Source of the DNA: an uncultured Porphyromonas sp.
GTDB taxonomy: Bacteria > Bacteroidota > Bacteroidia > Bacteroidales > Porphyromonadaceae
Direction of reading: 5' to 3'
Length of the DNA stretch: 64,000 bases
Assembly: GCF_938023125.1 (NCBI RefSeq)
Contig: NZ_CALHDW010000002.1
Span: 1-64,000, forward strand
In this document: piece by piece, positions 8,353 through 18,715 of the stretch
How the letters are laid out: each line of letters opens with the position of its first letter
Position numbering within the stretch: position 1 is the first letter of the stretch
Notes under the pieces: model-generated
Told to the model about the DNA's origin: nothing
The model's database searches: none
What the model saw: only the letters and a program-made list of their open reading frames with translations
Translations under genes and position numbers: made by a program

Positions 8353-10398
8353 TTATAGGATATGATCTCGTTTGAGGAGAGCATTGATCTCGGGTTTGCG
8401 TCCACGGAAAGCTACATATAGCTCCATGGCTTCTCGTAGGTCGCCCTTTTCTAAAATATGGGTGCGGAAGGCTTGAGCCACCTCTGGGTCGAATATCCCT
8501 TTTTCTTGGAATAGGGAGAAGGCATCGGCATCGAGTACTTCGCTCCATTTGTAGCCATAGTACCCTGCCGCATAGCCTCCCGAGAAGAGATGCCCAAAGG
8601 AGGTCGAACCCATACAGCCCTTGGGAGCCGGGGGCACAATGCGTACCGAGGCTGTGGCGTCGCGCTCAAATTGCTCTAGGTCGCACCCCTCTGGTAGAGG
8701 CGCCTCTAGGGTATGGTATGCCATGTCGAGGAGGCCAAACGAAAGTTGGCGTAGCGTATTGTATCCTGCAGGATAGCCTTCGGCTTCGATCATCTTGCCT
8801 AAGAGTTCCTCAGGTAGAGGCTGATTTGTTTGGAAGTGTAGGGCTAAAGTCTTGACAAACTCAGGCTGTAAAAGCCAATTTTCCATGAGCTGACTCGGTA
8901 GCTCTACAAAGTCGCGCGTTACGTTGGTTCCGCTGAGGGAGGTGTATTTGCTTTGGGTAAGGAGCCCGTGTAGCCCATGCCCAAACTCGTGCAAGAAGGT
9001 ATTGACTTCGTTGGGAGACAGGAGCGAGGGGAGATCTTTGGTAGCCTGCGTGAAGTTCATCACAAGCAGGATGTGGGGGCGTCGCTCGCCCCGTTGCTCT
9101 TTGAGATTGTTCATCCACGCACCACTTCTTTTGCCTTCGCGAGGGAAGAAGTCGAGGTACAAAAGTCCGAGCAGTTGCTTTGTTTTATTGTCTTGCACTC
9201 GGTAGGGAAGAACATCGGAGTGGTAGATGGGGAGTTCCTTAGCAGGGATAAATGAAATATCGTACAAGCGAGAGGCTAAGCCAAAAACACCCTCTATCAC
9301 ACGATGGAGAGGAAAGTAGGGGCGGAGTTCCTCCTGACTAAAGGCATAATGTTGCTCCCTATATTGCTCGATGTAGTACATGACATCCCATGGCTCCAAG
9401 GGGGCATTTTTGAGTCGTTCGATAGCCTCCATCTCTTTTACTCCCGTGGGCTTGTAAGACTCCCGTAGGTCGGTAAGGAGTTGCATTACCTGCTCAGGGG
9501 TGCTGAGCATTCGCTTCTCTAGAGCATAGTCCGCATAGCTTTTGTAGCCGAGGAGTTGGGCTATCTGTAGACGATGATTGACGATCTTTTGCGTTATAGC
9601 TCGGTTGTCCGTCTCCCCTCCATGGCAGCAAAGAGTCGCCTTGGCTAGGTACATTTGTTGCCGGATGTTAGGGTCGGGGCAAAACTTCATGATAGCCGTG
9701 TAGCAGGGGAAGGATAGGTCAAAGAGATACCCGCCTTTGTGTCCCTTCTCTAGAGCGGCAGAGGCGGTTTTCTCCCGTATGGCTTGGGGGAGGGGGGCAA
9801 TGGATTCTGCTTGGTCTATATAGAGAGAAAAGGCGTTCTCTTCCTTAATAACGTGGTTGCCAAAGGTAAGCGTGGCAAGGCTTAACTCCTCACGTAGCGT
9901 GCGCAAAATCTCTTTCTTCTCGGGGGGGAGCAATGCGCCTTGTCGGGTAAACCCATCGTAGCAATTCTCTAGAAGACGACGATCTGCTTCGTCTAAATTG
10001 AGGGATTCTCGCTGTTCATAGACAATGCGAACCCGCTCAAACAATTCGGGCGAGAGGCTCGTGTCGTTGCCCAGTGCCGTAAGTTCGGGCGAAAGCTCTT
10101 CGGCAAGAGCCATCAGTTGTGCATTGCTATTGGCATGGAGTAGGTTGAAGAAGACGCCTTCTACAGCCTCTAAGGCCGCCCCCATCTCCTCTAGTGCTAC
10201 AATTGTATTGGCAAAAGAGGGAGGTTCGGGGTTCTCTATAATAGTGGCTAGCTCGGCTCGATACTGAGCGATAGCAGCCCGAAAGACGGGAGCAAAGTGC
10301 TCGTCTTTGATTTGGTCGAAGGGGTAGGCACCATCGGGTGTTGAGGGGTTTACAAAGAGTTGATCTAAGATTGTTTGGGCTGTTGAAGAGGCTTTCAT
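8353..10398 (-). CDS. M3 family zinc metallopeptidase (oligopeptidase A / dipeptidyl carboxypeptidase type)
   Basis: A 681-residue thimet-like peptidase that cleaves short peptides. The zinc site HEFGH is at 470-474, followed by the downstream glutamate region in SGTNVTRDFVELPSQLMENW; the length matches bacterial Dcp/PrlC enzymes. There is no signal peptide, so a cytoplasmic location is most likely. Dcp and OpdA cannot be separated safely from sequence alone. It precedes the 5'-nucleotidase by 29 bases and follows the cation transporter by 43 bases. Confidence 0.92.
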   Translation of the reverse strand: MKASSTAQTILDQLFVNPSTPDGAYPFDQIKDEHFAPVFRAAIAQYRAELATIIENPEPPSFANTIVALEEMGAALEAVEGVFFNLLHANSNAQLMALAEELSPELTALGNDTSLSPELFERVRIVYEQRESLNLDEADRRLLENCYDGFTRQGALLPPEKKEILRTLREELSLATLTFGNHVIKEENAFSLYIDQAESIAPLPQAIREKTASAALEKGHKGGYLFDLSFPCYTAIMKFCPDPNIRQQMYLAKATLCCHGGETDNRAITQKIVNHRLQIAQLLGYKSYADYALEKRMLSTPEQVMQLLTDLRESYKPTGVKEMEAIERLKNAPLEPWDVMYYIEQYREQHYAFSQEELRPYFPLHRVIEGVFGLASRLYDISFIPAKELPIYHSDVLPYRVQDNKTKQLLGLLYLDFFPREGKRSGAWMNNLKEQRGERRPHILLVMNFTQATKDLPSLLSPNEVNTFLHEFGHGLHGLLTQSKYTSLSGTNVTRDFVELPSQLMENWLLQPEFVKTLALHFQTNQPLPEELLGKMIEAEGYPAGYNTLRQLSFGLLDMAYHTLEAPLPEGCDLEQFERDATASVRIVPPAPKGCMGSTSFGHLFSGGYAAGYYGYKWSEVLDADAFSLFQEKGIFDPEVAQAFRTHILEKGDLREAMELYVAFRGRKPEINALLKRDHIL

Positions 10399-10441
10399 TG
10401 TTTGTTATCCTTTAGATATTTCTTGTTCTTTCCCAACGGTT

Positions 10442-11287
10442 CTAACAAGCAAGACGGAAGATGCGCCATGCTGAGCGTAGCACAAGTAAGAATATGAGTA
10501 TCCCGATAATCAGATCAGGGTAGGGAGAGTGCGTGAGAGTAACGCATACGGCAGAGGCTATGACACCGATATTCACAAGTATGTCGGCAGAGGTAAAGAT
10601 CCGAGAGGCTTCCATATGAGCACCCTTGCGATTAGAATGATTTAGGATGAGGAGTGAAACCGTATTGCCCGTGAGAGCTATGAGTGAAATGCCAATCATC
10701 AGCCACATAGAGGGGATTCCACTAAAATGGATAACTCGCATGGTAACTTCATAGATCCCCCAAAGGGCCAGTATGAGTTGTATGCCTCCGGCAATACCTG
10801 CTACCCGCCTTTGCCTTTGTGCGGATGCTCCCACGGCAAGAAGGGCTAGCGTGTAGACAAGGCTATCGGCAAGCATATCCATACCATCAGCCAGCAAGCC
10901 CATGGATTCTCCGATATATCCCGTAATGCTTTCGAGAAGGAAGCACCCGAAGTTAATGATCAGAACGAACCAAAGAGCTCTTCGTTCCGTTTTTTCCTTC
11001 GTTTCATTCCCCTCCACACAAGAGCAACTGCAAGCAGCCTCATGGGGGACCATGGTGTTAGGTATGGTGGTTGATTCTGTTGAAGATAGGAGATGACTCC
11101 CCAGCCGGAGGGTATCCAGTGCTGTGGTGATACGCCCCTCTTCGATTTCGTGGTAGAGGGTTACCTCTCGCTTCTCAAGATCAAATTGCATCAAGTGGAT
11201 TCCCTCTATACCGGCCAGTTTCATGCGGATTAACTGCTCCTCACAGGGGCAATCCATAGCATCTACTCGATAAATAGTCTGTTTCAT
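10442..11287 (-). CDS. cation diffusion facilitator transporter with N-terminal metal-binding-like domain
   Basis: A 281-residue inner-membrane protein. Residues 1-70 have an HMA-like ferredoxin fold pattern with MDCPCEEQ (Cys13, Cys15), a variant of the usual CxxC site. A linker carries a Cys cluster (86, 88, 90), and residues about 105-281 give the transmembrane segments of a CDF family exporter with Asp134, Asp137 and Asp141 in a DGMDMLAD motif. The family moves Zn, Fe, Co or similar metals out of the cytoplasm. There is no long C-terminal cytoplasmic domain after the last segment. It lies 15 bases downstream of pncA on the same strand. Metal identity is inference only. Confidence 0.82.
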   Translation of the reverse strand: MKQTIYRVDAMDCPCEEQLIRMKLAGIEGIHLMQFDLEKREVTLYHEIEEGRITTALDTLRLGSHLLSSTESTTIPNTMVPHEAACSCSCVEGNETKEKTERRALWFVLIINFGCFLLESITGYIGESMGLLADGMDMLADSLVYTLALLAVGASAQRQRRVAGIAGGIQLILALWGIYEVTMRVIHFSGIPSMWLMIGISLIALTGNTVSLLILNHSNRKGAHMEASRIFTSADILVNIGVIASAVCVTLTHSPYPDLIIGILIFLLVLRSAWRIFRLAC

Positions 11288-11302
11288 GATTTTTATGGAG
11301 AT

Positions 11303-11863
11303 CTAACAAGTACGAAGTTGAGGTTGTGTGGCAATGAATTGCCGTAGGGTGGTGCCGTCGTCAATATGCGCGATACCAGCGGAGAGAAGTGTAATACGTG
11401 AAGTATAACCGTGACGAATGAGATCTTGCAAACTCTGTAAAACACAATAATCCCCTGCGATACCGGCAAGGACAATCTCTTGTGCCCTTTCGATAGTAGG
11501 GGGAACGGACTCGGGGAATGCGCTATAACTATCTCGCTCCGGCGTTGTTGCTTTCTCTACCATACAGAAAGGGATATGACGCCGATATACTTCGTGCACC
11601 AGAGGAAGCAGCTCCGGTGTGATGGCGGCTCCCTCGGTATAACGCACGCAGTGGGAGGGCCAAACTCCGCCTTGAGACGTAAAACTACAATGGTCAAAAG
11701 GGTGCTGATCGCTCGTGAAAACGACACTCTCTATCTCCTCGATGTGCTCTAGCCCCCATTGGGCAAGATAATTCATTGCCTCATGGGCACTAGAGACGGC
11801 AAGGGAGCCACTTACGAAATCGACTTGAGGGTCGATGACTACCAAGGTGATGGGATTTTTCAT
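11303..11863 (-). CDS. pncA: nicotinamidase (isochorismatase-fold hydrolase)
   Basis: PncA turns nicotinamide into nicotinate in NAD salvage. The 186-residue protein shows the triad Asp11, Lys104 and Cys140 and the metal ligands Asp52, His54 and His71 (motifs DPQVDF, SDQHP, WPSHC, GIAGDYCV). Length is normal. Its start codon overlaps the stop of the upstream lipoprotein gene by four bases (ATGA), so the two are translationally linked. Confidence 0.92.
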   Translation of the reverse strand: MKNPITLVVIDPQVDFVSGSLAVSSAHEAMNYLAQWGLEHIEEIESVVFTSDQHPFDHCSFTSQGGVWPSHCVRYTEGAAITPELLPLVHEVYRRHIPFCMVEKATTPERDSYSAFPESVPPTIERAQEIVLAGIAGDYCVLQSLQDLIRHGYTSRITLLSAGIAHIDDGTTLRQFIATQPQLRTC

Positions 11864-13545
11864 TTGAGGAGCTGGACAAATCTTTCGTTATTGGCGAGAG
11901 AGGCAAACTCTTTGTCCGAGATGGCTCGAGAGCGTAGAGCCGGATCTCTTCTGATGGCCTCTGAGAGGAAGTTGATAGCACTGCGGTCGTCTTGCATCCG
12001 TGCGGCAACAATGGCTTTCAGATAGTCTGTAGTGGCATTGGTGCGTACTACGTTGTTCAATGTCTCCATGGCGCTATCGTACCGACGATTGAGCAATTGG
12101 GCAATGGCAGCGTTGTTGCTTTTGGTAGAGCCAAACGCCTTGAGAGCCTGTTCGTACTTCCCTTGCTTGAGGTAGAGTAGAGCGAGTACTTCGCCGTTGT
12201 CGCTTTGCAACGATTGCCCGATAAGCTCTTCGGCCTCCGAAGTCTTATCCTCTTCTAGAGCAAGAAGAGCAAGATTGAGGCGAGCCTCGGGGGTGTCGTT
12301 TACCGATCGGCTCCGCTCTAGCCAGGTCTTAGCTTCACTATTTTTCCCTTGTAAGATTAGTAGGGCTGCTATATTGTTATAGGCTCGTGCATCTTTGGGG
12401 TATAGCCCGGTAGCCTTTTGGTAGATCTGCTCTTTTTCTTTGTCGGTTTTAGCGATGGCAGCGGCGTAGAGAAGCTCTTCGATGGTCAGTTTTTGGGGTG
12501 TTGTCTGAGCTAGCTCGGCAATCTCCAAATCGCTCTTGCCGATAGTTTCTACGAGTGCCGATACACGAGAGCGACGCAGCTTGGGTAAAATGTCTTGGGC
12601 AAGCTGACTAAACACGAGACTGATGTTGCGGATTTCGCGCTCACGTTCCTCGGGGTCGGTATACATAGAGAGGACGCGCAGGATAAGGTCTTTGTCCTGA
12701 ATATTGCTTTGCTCTACAAAGGTGCGGAATCCCTCCCAGTCTTCGGCGGTGTAGTGTGCCGCTATTTGGATGTCACGAGCTAAGGCACGATGCAATGCTT
12801 CGCTGGTGTTTTTCTCTCGCTGAGCCGATAGCTTTTCGTTAAGCGCAAGCCCACCATCGGGGGAGGCATAGGCTTGTACTTCTACAGATACACGCTGATT
12901 GGGAGCTTCGTGTGCATTCTCAATGAGCTCTCGTAGGTCGCTTACTTCCTGCTTTTTTAGCTCAGAGGTGCGTACGTTTGCTTGCTGTATCAAGAAGAGA
13001 ATATCAGCATCGTAGCGATCTTTTATTATCCGTTGGAAAGCATCCGGGGCAATTACAGGAGTGCAGCCCGATACGCCGGCAAGCGTTACCGTAGAGAGTA
13101 CTCCCTCTCCTACTTTTACATCGGGTAGTGTTACCTGTTTGCCCTTTATCGTAGCTCTAAAAGAGAGATAGAGGTCACTCTCTTGCATGCGAGGAGTGTA
13201 GGCAAAGCGAGTAGAAAAGTGGGTCGTACCCCCTGCTTCGTAAGGGACCACGGAGTTATTGTCTCGCACGTTTTCGCCCTGTATGGTATAGGTTGTTCCC
13301 CAAGTTTCTCCCCCTTTGTAGCGCAGTACGGGTACAAAGCTCACCTGTGCATTTTTGTTCATCCACTTAGAGGGGATATTGATTGTGAAGGAAGCGGGAA
13401 CCTCTGTACCCACTAGCTCTAGAGGGCGTGGGTCTGCGGTAATATGCTCAGAGGCTAGCGGTTTGAGTTTGGCAGCGCACGACGAAATAAGGACTACCGA
13501 AGAAAGTCCTACTGCAAGGTGGAAAAAAGATTGACAACGGATCAT
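11860..13545 (-). CDS. lipoprotein with OmpA-like segment and TPR repeats
   Basis: A 561-residue predicted lipoprotein. The signal peptide ends in a lipobox LISSC, giving a lipidated Cys near residue 23. Residues about 160-260 include an OmpA-like stretch (VEVQAYASPDGG then NEKLSAQREKNTSEAL), which in OmpA binds peptidoglycan. Residues about 350-561 are TPR-like repeats (AYNNIAALLILQGKNSEAK and similar). It is probably a periplasm-facing outer membrane lipoprotein with a scaffolding role. It overlaps pncA by four bases, with no functional link that I can explain, and follows yfhO by 29 bases. Confidence 0.78.
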   Translation of the reverse strand: MIRCQSFFHLAVGLSSVVLISSCAAKLKPLASEHITADPRPLELVGTEVPASFTINIPSKWMNKNAQVSFVPVLRYKGGETWGTTYTIQGENVRDNNSVVPYEAGGTTHFSTRFAYTPRMQESDLYLSFRATIKGKQVTLPDVKVGEGVLSTVTLAGVSGCTPVIAPDAFQRIIKDRYDADILFLIQQANVRTSELKKQEVSDLRELIENAHEAPNQRVSVEVQAYASPDGGLALNEKLSAQREKNTSEALHRALARDIQIAAHYTAEDWEGFRTFVEQSNIQDKDLILRVLSMYTDPEEREREIRNISLVFSQLAQDILPKLRRSRVSALVETIGKSDLEIAELAQTTPQKLTIEELLYAAAIAKTDKEKEQIYQKATGLYPKDARAYNNIAALLILQGKNSEAKTWLERSRSVNDTPEARLNLALLALEEDKTSEAEELIGQSLQSDNGEVLALLYLKQGKYEQALKAFGSTKSNNAAIAQLLNRRYDSAMETLNNVVRTNATTDYLKAIVAARMQDDRSAINFLSEAIRRDPALRSRAISDKEFASLANNERFVQLLK

Positions 13546-13574
13546 TTTAGGGAGATTATTGGGGTTATTTCTAT

Positions 13575-16115
13575 TTAGGATTGTAGGGAAGTGGGGGTAG
13601 ATTCGGCTCTCTTACAACGGACGATAGGGAGTACAATCGAGAGTAAAGCCATGAGTAAAAGAAGTATGCTTGCTGACCAAGCAACCGCTTCGAGTGTGGA
13701 GATACTCCTAGGCGAGAAGGTGAAGCGCAGGGTGTGCTCTCCGCCGGGGACAATGACTGCGCGCAATACATAGTCCGCCCGTAGGATCTCTGTTTCTTTA
13801 TCATCGATTGTGGCATGCCATCCCTCGGGATAGTAGATTTCGGAGCAGACCGCAAGGGCTGTCTCTCTGTTTTTTGTCTTATACACGATCTCTTTTGGGG
13901 TATAACTAACAATCGATATAGAGGCCGTGCTATCGGTTTGCTGTGCTGGGAGGGAGCGCAAAACGTCGCTAGCAAACCGCTCATCTACCACCGCCGTAGT
14001 GCGAAGGTCTACCTTGCGGAGAGCTTGCATCTCGCTATTGGCATCGGGCACGATCTCTACCTTTTGTGCAAACCAAGCCGCTCCGTATGCATTGGGGTTG
14101 AGGATGGCTTGAGGCTGCCCCTGCGGAGTAGGTTGTATCACGTAGCGTGTATTGAGCATATTTACTACCTCTATATTGATTGCAGAGGCATCGTATTGCC
14201 CCCCTCTCTGGGGCGTTAATTGGTGCGTTATCAGGTCTTGATAACGTTGTAGTTTGGCAGCATGATACCCTCCAATGCTGTGGTGCCATCGGCTGGTTGT
14301 GGCATCGTTGAAGGTATTGACAGATTGGTTCCAAACTCGGAATCCGGGGGTCTTGTCCGCTAGGATTGTCTCATCCGCAGGCGTCTTGGGGGCAGCCATG
14401 GCACTGACCTCCCTTTGGGGGCGAAACATTCCGTCGTTGAGGTAGCGTTTATCTACCATCCACAAGTCCACAAGGGAGAGTACACCTATGAGGGCAAATG
14501 CCGGGAGTGCTTTGAGTTTCCCCCGGCAGTAGATAAGTAGGATACCTCCCGAGAGCACGATAAAGAGAAGAGACCTCCAAGCATCAGCTTGCAGCATAGA
14601 CTTGCGTACCGACACAAGGGCGTCTCGAAGTCCTACATACTCGGGGTTTTGCAATACGAGAGCGGATAGTTGCTCCTGCTCTGCATGAGATAAGAAGCTA
14701 ACCAGTAAGCCGGGGGCTAACGCGTAGACGAGGCAAATAACGAGAGGTATCCCTAGAGAAATGCCAAGGGCGAGTCGATTCTTCATCACCTCTTGAGGAG
14801 CGCGAATCACTTCTACCAGGGCAAGAATGGCGAGCGTGGGAATGGTAAACTCTGCAATGACCAGTATAGAGGAGACTGCTCGGAAGTTGTTGTACAATGG
14901 GAAGTAGTCGATGAAGAGATCGGTCAGTCCCATAAAGTTTTTGCCCCACGAGAGGAGAATGGAGAGAATGGTAGTTGCAAGGAGAGCCCATTTGACAGGG
15001 CCTTTTACAATAAAACACCCTAAGAGGAAAAGACAGAGCACGAAAGCCCCCACGTACACAGGGCCGGAGGTGAAAGGTTGCTCACCCCAATAGGCAGAAG
15101 CCCCGGCTATTACCTCGCGATATTCCGGCCTTACCTTGGATAGTCTTGCAGGTTTGCTGCCGATAGGCTCGGAGGCTCCTCCTCGTACGTTGGGTACGAG
15201 TAGGGTCATGGTTTCTCCTACGCCATAGCTCCATTGCGTGATGTACTCTCGTTCCAAGCCTTCTGGGTTGGCTTGCGATGATGCGCCTTGCGGAGCCGTG
15301 GGGTCTGGGATGGTCAATTCGCTTCCCCCACGCATCGTCTGTTTGGCATACCTATAAGTGTGGTATAGATTGGTGGCATTGATCGCTACTCCCACCAGCC
15401 CGGCAATAAGAGCCACAGCGGTAGATTTGGCAAACTGAGCCATCTTTTTCGTGCGTATGGCCTCTACACCCCATGCTATGACCAGTGCTGCCATAACGAA
15501 CAGGAAGTAATAGGTCATTTGCACGTGGTTGGCGAGGATTTGCATCGCCGTAAAGAATGCCATCGTAACACCCCCTGAGAGCCACTTGCCTCTGTATATC
15601 CAAACAAGACCTGCGATAGTGGGTGGAATATAGGCTAGGGCTGTGAGCTTCCAGATATGCCCGGCGGCAATTAGGATTACAAAGTAGCTCGAGAACGCCC
15701 ACATTATCCCCCCAATGGCAGCAAGAAGGTTGCGAACTCGCAACGATTTTAGGAAGATGAAAAACCCTACCATTAGGGCAAAGAGAAGCCACCCTAGGCT
15801 ACCCAAGAATGCCCTCAAACCATATAGTTTCTCCAGATTCATCCAGGGGCGAGTGGAGGGGTACGAGGGGGCTATTTGGTACATAGGCATCCCCCCAAAG
15901 AGACTATTGGTCCAATAGGAATGCTCTCCGGTGGCGGCCTCAAAGTCTCGTACGTCTTGAGCGGTGCCCGAGGCTCCTGCAATGTCTTGTTGGAAAAGCC
16001 CTCTTCCCTCAAGGTTGGCAGGGGCGAAATAGACAAAGGTAATGGCAGCAAAAAGCAGTATAATGCCTATGTAGGGGAGGGCTTTGCGAAGCCAATGGGG
16101 TAGAGAGAGAGCCAT
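13575..16115 (-). CDS. YfhO family multi-spanning membrane protein
   Basis: An 846-residue inner-membrane protein with a hydrophobic N-terminal segment (KALPYIGIILLFAAITF), around a dozen further transmembrane segments, extracytoplasmic loops and a C-terminal soluble domain plus final membrane helix. YfhO proteins resemble GT-C glycosyltransferases and, in Gram-positives, have been linked to glycosylation of cell-envelope polymers. Here the function is unproven. It is separated from the family 2 glycosyltransferase gene by 3 bases, consistent with a shared envelope-glycan role. Confidence 0.88.
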   Translation of the reverse strand: MALSLPHWLRKALPYIGIILLFAAITFVYFAPANLEGRGLFQQDIAGASGTAQDVRDFEAATGEHSYWTNSLFGGMPMYQIAPSYPSTRPWMNLEKLYGLRAFLGSLGWLLFALMVGFFIFLKSLRVRNLLAAIGGIMWAFSSYFVILIAAGHIWKLTALAYIPPTIAGLVWIYRGKWLSGGVTMAFFTAMQILANHVQMTYYFLFVMAALVIAWGVEAIRTKKMAQFAKSTAVALIAGLVGVAINATNLYHTYRYAKQTMRGGSELTIPDPTAPQGASSQANPEGLEREYITQWSYGVGETMTLLVPNVRGGASEPIGSKPARLSKVRPEYREVIAGASAYWGEQPFTSGPVYVGAFVLCLFLLGCFIVKGPVKWALLATTILSILLSWGKNFMGLTDLFIDYFPLYNNFRAVSSILVIAEFTIPTLAILALVEVIRAPQEVMKNRLALGISLGIPLVICLVYALAPGLLVSFLSHAEQEQLSALVLQNPEYVGLRDALVSVRKSMLQADAWRSLLFIVLSGGILLIYCRGKLKALPAFALIGVLSLVDLWMVDKRYLNDGMFRPQREVSAMAAPKTPADETILADKTPGFRVWNQSVNTFNDATTSRWHHSIGGYHAAKLQRYQDLITHQLTPQRGGQYDASAINIEVVNMLNTRYVIQPTPQGQPQAILNPNAYGAAWFAQKVEIVPDANSEMQALRKVDLRTTAVVDERFASDVLRSLPAQQTDSTASISIVSYTPKEIVYKTKNRETALAVCSEIYYPEGWHATIDDKETEILRADYVLRAVIVPGGEHTLRFTFSPRSISTLEAVAWSASILLLLMALLSIVLPIVRCKRAESTPTSLQS

Positions 16116-16118
16116 AGT

Positions 16119-17159
16119 TTATTTGTAAAATGTTTGATTGAAGGCAGAGAATTCGGGGCGGCGGAGCACAACACAACGCCAAGCTGCAATGAGAAGCCCC
16201 GAGCCGTAGCCAATAACTTGGGTAAATGAAGCCCTGATAGCAAGTAGGGCGATGGTGAAAGAATGGGTCTTGAGAAGGGCGTCTACAAAGAAGAGTAGAG
16301 CAAGTAACAGGATGGGTAACCAGACAAGAGTAGCCCAAGCTCCCAACAAGGGTAAGAGGATAAGCCCCAAAAGAAACAGAGCTACAATCCCCAGGGTAGC
16401 TATGGAGGGAAGCAAATGAATCAGCCTTAGGCTATTGGGATGCCTCTTGCTTAGGTGAATACGTGCTATGCCGCTATTGAATACTTGGCGGAAGAATTTG
16501 CGAAAGTCCACACGTCGCTTGTGGTACACCTTAGCATCTTCTAATAGACGCACATGGGCTCCGCGCTCATGGAGCCGCATACTAAAGTCGAGATCCTCGC
16601 CAAAGCGCATGCCGGTATCGAAGCCGTGTACCTCTTGGTAGAGAGTTCGCCTACAACCGAGATTGAAGCTCCGAGGAAAGTAGTGACTTACTCGGCGTTT
16701 TCCCCCTCGTATCCCTCCGGTTGTTAGGAAACTTGTCATCGAGTAATTGATGGCTTTTTGTACGTTGGAGAAATGCTCGTGCGCTGCATCGGGCCCCCCG
16801 AAGGCATCCAAAGGCTTGCCTATACCATCGTAGTAATTGATAGCCGCTACAACGTTTTTGATGTAATCCGGGGGGAGGACGACATCCGAGTCTAGTATTA
16901 CAAGATACCGCCCTTGGGCTTGAGAGCTTCCCACATTGCGGGCATTGGAAGGCCCTCCATTGGGTATGGCAATGTATTGAACAGGGAATGCACCCTCGTA
17001 ACGCTCTACCACCTCTTTACAAGGAATAGCCGATCCATCTTCCACAATAATAACCTCATAACAGAAAGGTTTCTGACCAACGAGAGAGGCTAGTAGCTCC
17101 TCAATCTCGTCGGGGCGATTGTAGACCGGTACAATTATCGAGAGTAAAAAATCCTCCAT
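16119..17159 (-). CDS. family 2 glycosyltransferase with C-terminal membrane helices
   Basis: A 346-residue protein with a GT-A fold: SIIVPVYNRPDE near the start, the DxD metal site at Asp90-Asp92 (ILDSDVV), and the GEDLDFSMR motif near residue 190. From about residue 235 there are two to four hydrophobic segments, so it is anchored to the inner membrane. It probably transfers a sugar from a nucleotide donor to a lipid or glycan acceptor. It forms a unit with the YfhO gene downstream. Confidence 0.88.
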   Translation of the reverse strand: MEDFLLSIIVPVYNRPDEIEELLASLVGQKPFCYEVIIVEDGSAIPCKEVVERYEGAFPVQYIAIPNGGPSNARNVGSSQAQGRYLVILDSDVVLPPDYIKNVVAAINYYDGIGKPLDAFGGPDAAHEHFSNVQKAINYSMTSFLTTGGIRGGKRRVSHYFPRSFNLGCRRTLYQEVHGFDTGMRFGEDLDFSMRLHERGAHVRLLEDAKVYHKRRVDFRKFFRQVFNSGIARIHLSKRHPNSLRLIHLLPSIATLGIVALFLLGLILLPLLGAWATLVWLPILLLALLFFVDALLKTHSFTIALLAIRASFTQVIGYGSGLLIAAWRCVVLRRPEFSAFNQTFYK

Positions 17160-17202
17160 AGCACCTCTTGCGTATGTTGCTTCTAGTCCGAGGAGGGGAT
17201 AT

Positions 17203-18678
17203 TTACTCCCCGAGAGACCACTCAGCCCCCTGTTTGGTGTCCTTTACGATGAACCCTAGTTCGGCAAGGCGGTCGCGTATCTTATCGCTCGTAGCCCAGT
17301 CTTTGTTGTCTTTGGCTGTCTTGCGGATTTCCATCAAGAGGTCCATAGCACCCTTGTAGGCTTCTGCCCCCGAAGATGTGGATTCACGCTCATCTTGCAT
17401 CCCGAGTATATCGAAGAGGTAGAGACGGAATACGCGCTTAAGTTCGGCAAGATCGCCTTGGGTAAGGCTCTCTTCTCCGTTGCGTAGGCGGTTGATCTTG
17501 GTCGCAGCTTCGAAGAGGGTTGCTATCACGATGGGGGTATTTAGGTCATCGTTCATTGCCTCCTGAGCCGCCTTCTCAATCTCTTTAGGATCAAAAGTGC
17601 TTGTTGCCCCGGGGGCGAGTTTGTCAAGAAGCGCATTGGCATCAAGTAAACGCATCAGCCCCTTGCGAGCCGCTTGTAGTGCTTCGTTGCTAAAGTCTAC
17701 CGTGCCTCTATAGTGAGCCCCTAGGATAAAGAAGCGAATGGTCATGGGCGAATAAGCCTCTGCAAGCTTGGGGTGACTGCCGGTAAAAAACTCGTCGAGG
17801 GTAATGAAATTGCCATAGCTTTTTCCCATCTTCTTACCCTCGATGGTAATCATGTTGTTGTGCATCCAGTAGTGCACGAGCTCGTGCCCCATAGCGGCTT
17901 CGGCTTGGGCTATCTCGCACTCGTGGTGGGGGAATACGAGGTCCATGCCACCTCCGTGTATGTCGAACGGCTCTCCCAGATACTTACGCCCCATGGCGGT
18001 GCACTCGCAGTGCCAGCCGGGGAATCCTTCGCTCCAAGGGCTGGGCCAGTGCATCAGGTGCTCAGGCTTGGCACACTTCCAGAGAGCAAAATCCAAGGGG
18101 TTGCGTTTTTCGTCTTGCCCATCCAGCGTGCGGGTATTGGAGAGCATGTCTTCGATGTTGCGTCCGCTGAGCTTTCCGTACCCTTTTTCTCGGTTAAACT
18201 TCTCTACGTCGAAGTATACAGAGCCTTTGCTCTCGTAGGCATATCCGGCTTTGAGGATCTCCTCTACCAATCGGATTTGTTCGATGATATGCCCACTTGC
18301 CATTGGCTCAATACTTGGGGGGAGCACATTGAGAGCCTCCATGGCATGGCGGTAGCGAGTAAGGTAAAATTGCACCACCTCCATAGGCTCAAGTTGCTCT
18401 AGACGGGCTTTTTTTGCCACCTTATCTTCGCCATCGTCGGCATCGGCTTCGAGGTGTCCTACGTCTGTAATGTTGCGTACATAGCGCACTTTATAGCCAA
18501 GGTGCGTTAGGTAGCGATATAGTATGTCGAAGGTGATAGCGGGGCGAGCATGACCGAGGTGCGCATCCCCGTACACTGTAGGACCGCAAACGTACATGCC
18601 TACATGGGGAGCCGCAATTGGGATAAATTGTTCCTTCTTGCGTGAGAGTGTATTGTAGAGGTAAAAAGGGTGTTCCAT
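17203..18678 (-). CDS. cysS: cysteinyl-tRNA synthetase
   Basis: CysRS charges tRNA-Cys. The 491-residue class I enzyme shows the N-terminal [15 protein letters not shown] region with the HIGH-like motif, zinc ligands including the cysteine in HCECTAMG, and the KMSKS-like loop as KMGKS ([11 protein letters not shown]). The C-terminal anticodon-binding domain ends in LGE. A promoter -7 box lies 38 bases upstream of the start. Confidence 0.96.
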   Translation of the reverse strand: MEHPFYLYNTLSRKKEQFIPIAAPHVGMYVCGPTVYGDAHLGHARPAITFDILYRYLTHLGYKVRYVRNITDVGHLEADADDGEDKVAKKARLEQLEPMEVVQFYLTRYRHAMEALNVLPPSIEPMASGHIIEQIRLVEEILKAGYAYESKGSVYFDVEKFNREKGYGKLSGRNIEDMLSNTRTLDGQDEKRNPLDFALWKCAKPEHLMHWPSPWSEGFPGWHCECTAMGRKYLGEPFDIHGGGMDLVFPHHECEIAQAEAAMGHELVHYWMHNNMITIEGKKMGKSYGNFITLDEFFTGSHPKLAEAYSPMTIRFFILGAHYRGTVDFSNEALQAARKGLMRLLDANALLDKLAPGATSTFDPKEIEKAAQEAMNDDLNTPIVIATLFEAATKINRLRNGEESLTQGDLAELKRVFRLYLFDILGMQDERESTSSGAEAYKGAMDLLMEIRKTAKDNKDWATSDKIRDRLAELGFIVKDTKQGAEWSLGE

Positions 18679-18715
18679 TTTATTTCTTTCGCTAAGTGTA
18701 TTACAATTCTAGTTA

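Noticed and set aside
8324..8548. N-terminal extension of the 5'-nucleotidase frame
   Set aside because: It overlaps the M3 peptidase gene and lies before a perfect signal peptide start at 8,323; the extra residues look like out-of-frame sequence.
17820..17850. KMGKS in place of KMSKS in CysRS
   Set aside because: The variant is, to my knowledge, usual in Bacteroidota CysRS enzymes and all other motifs are intact.
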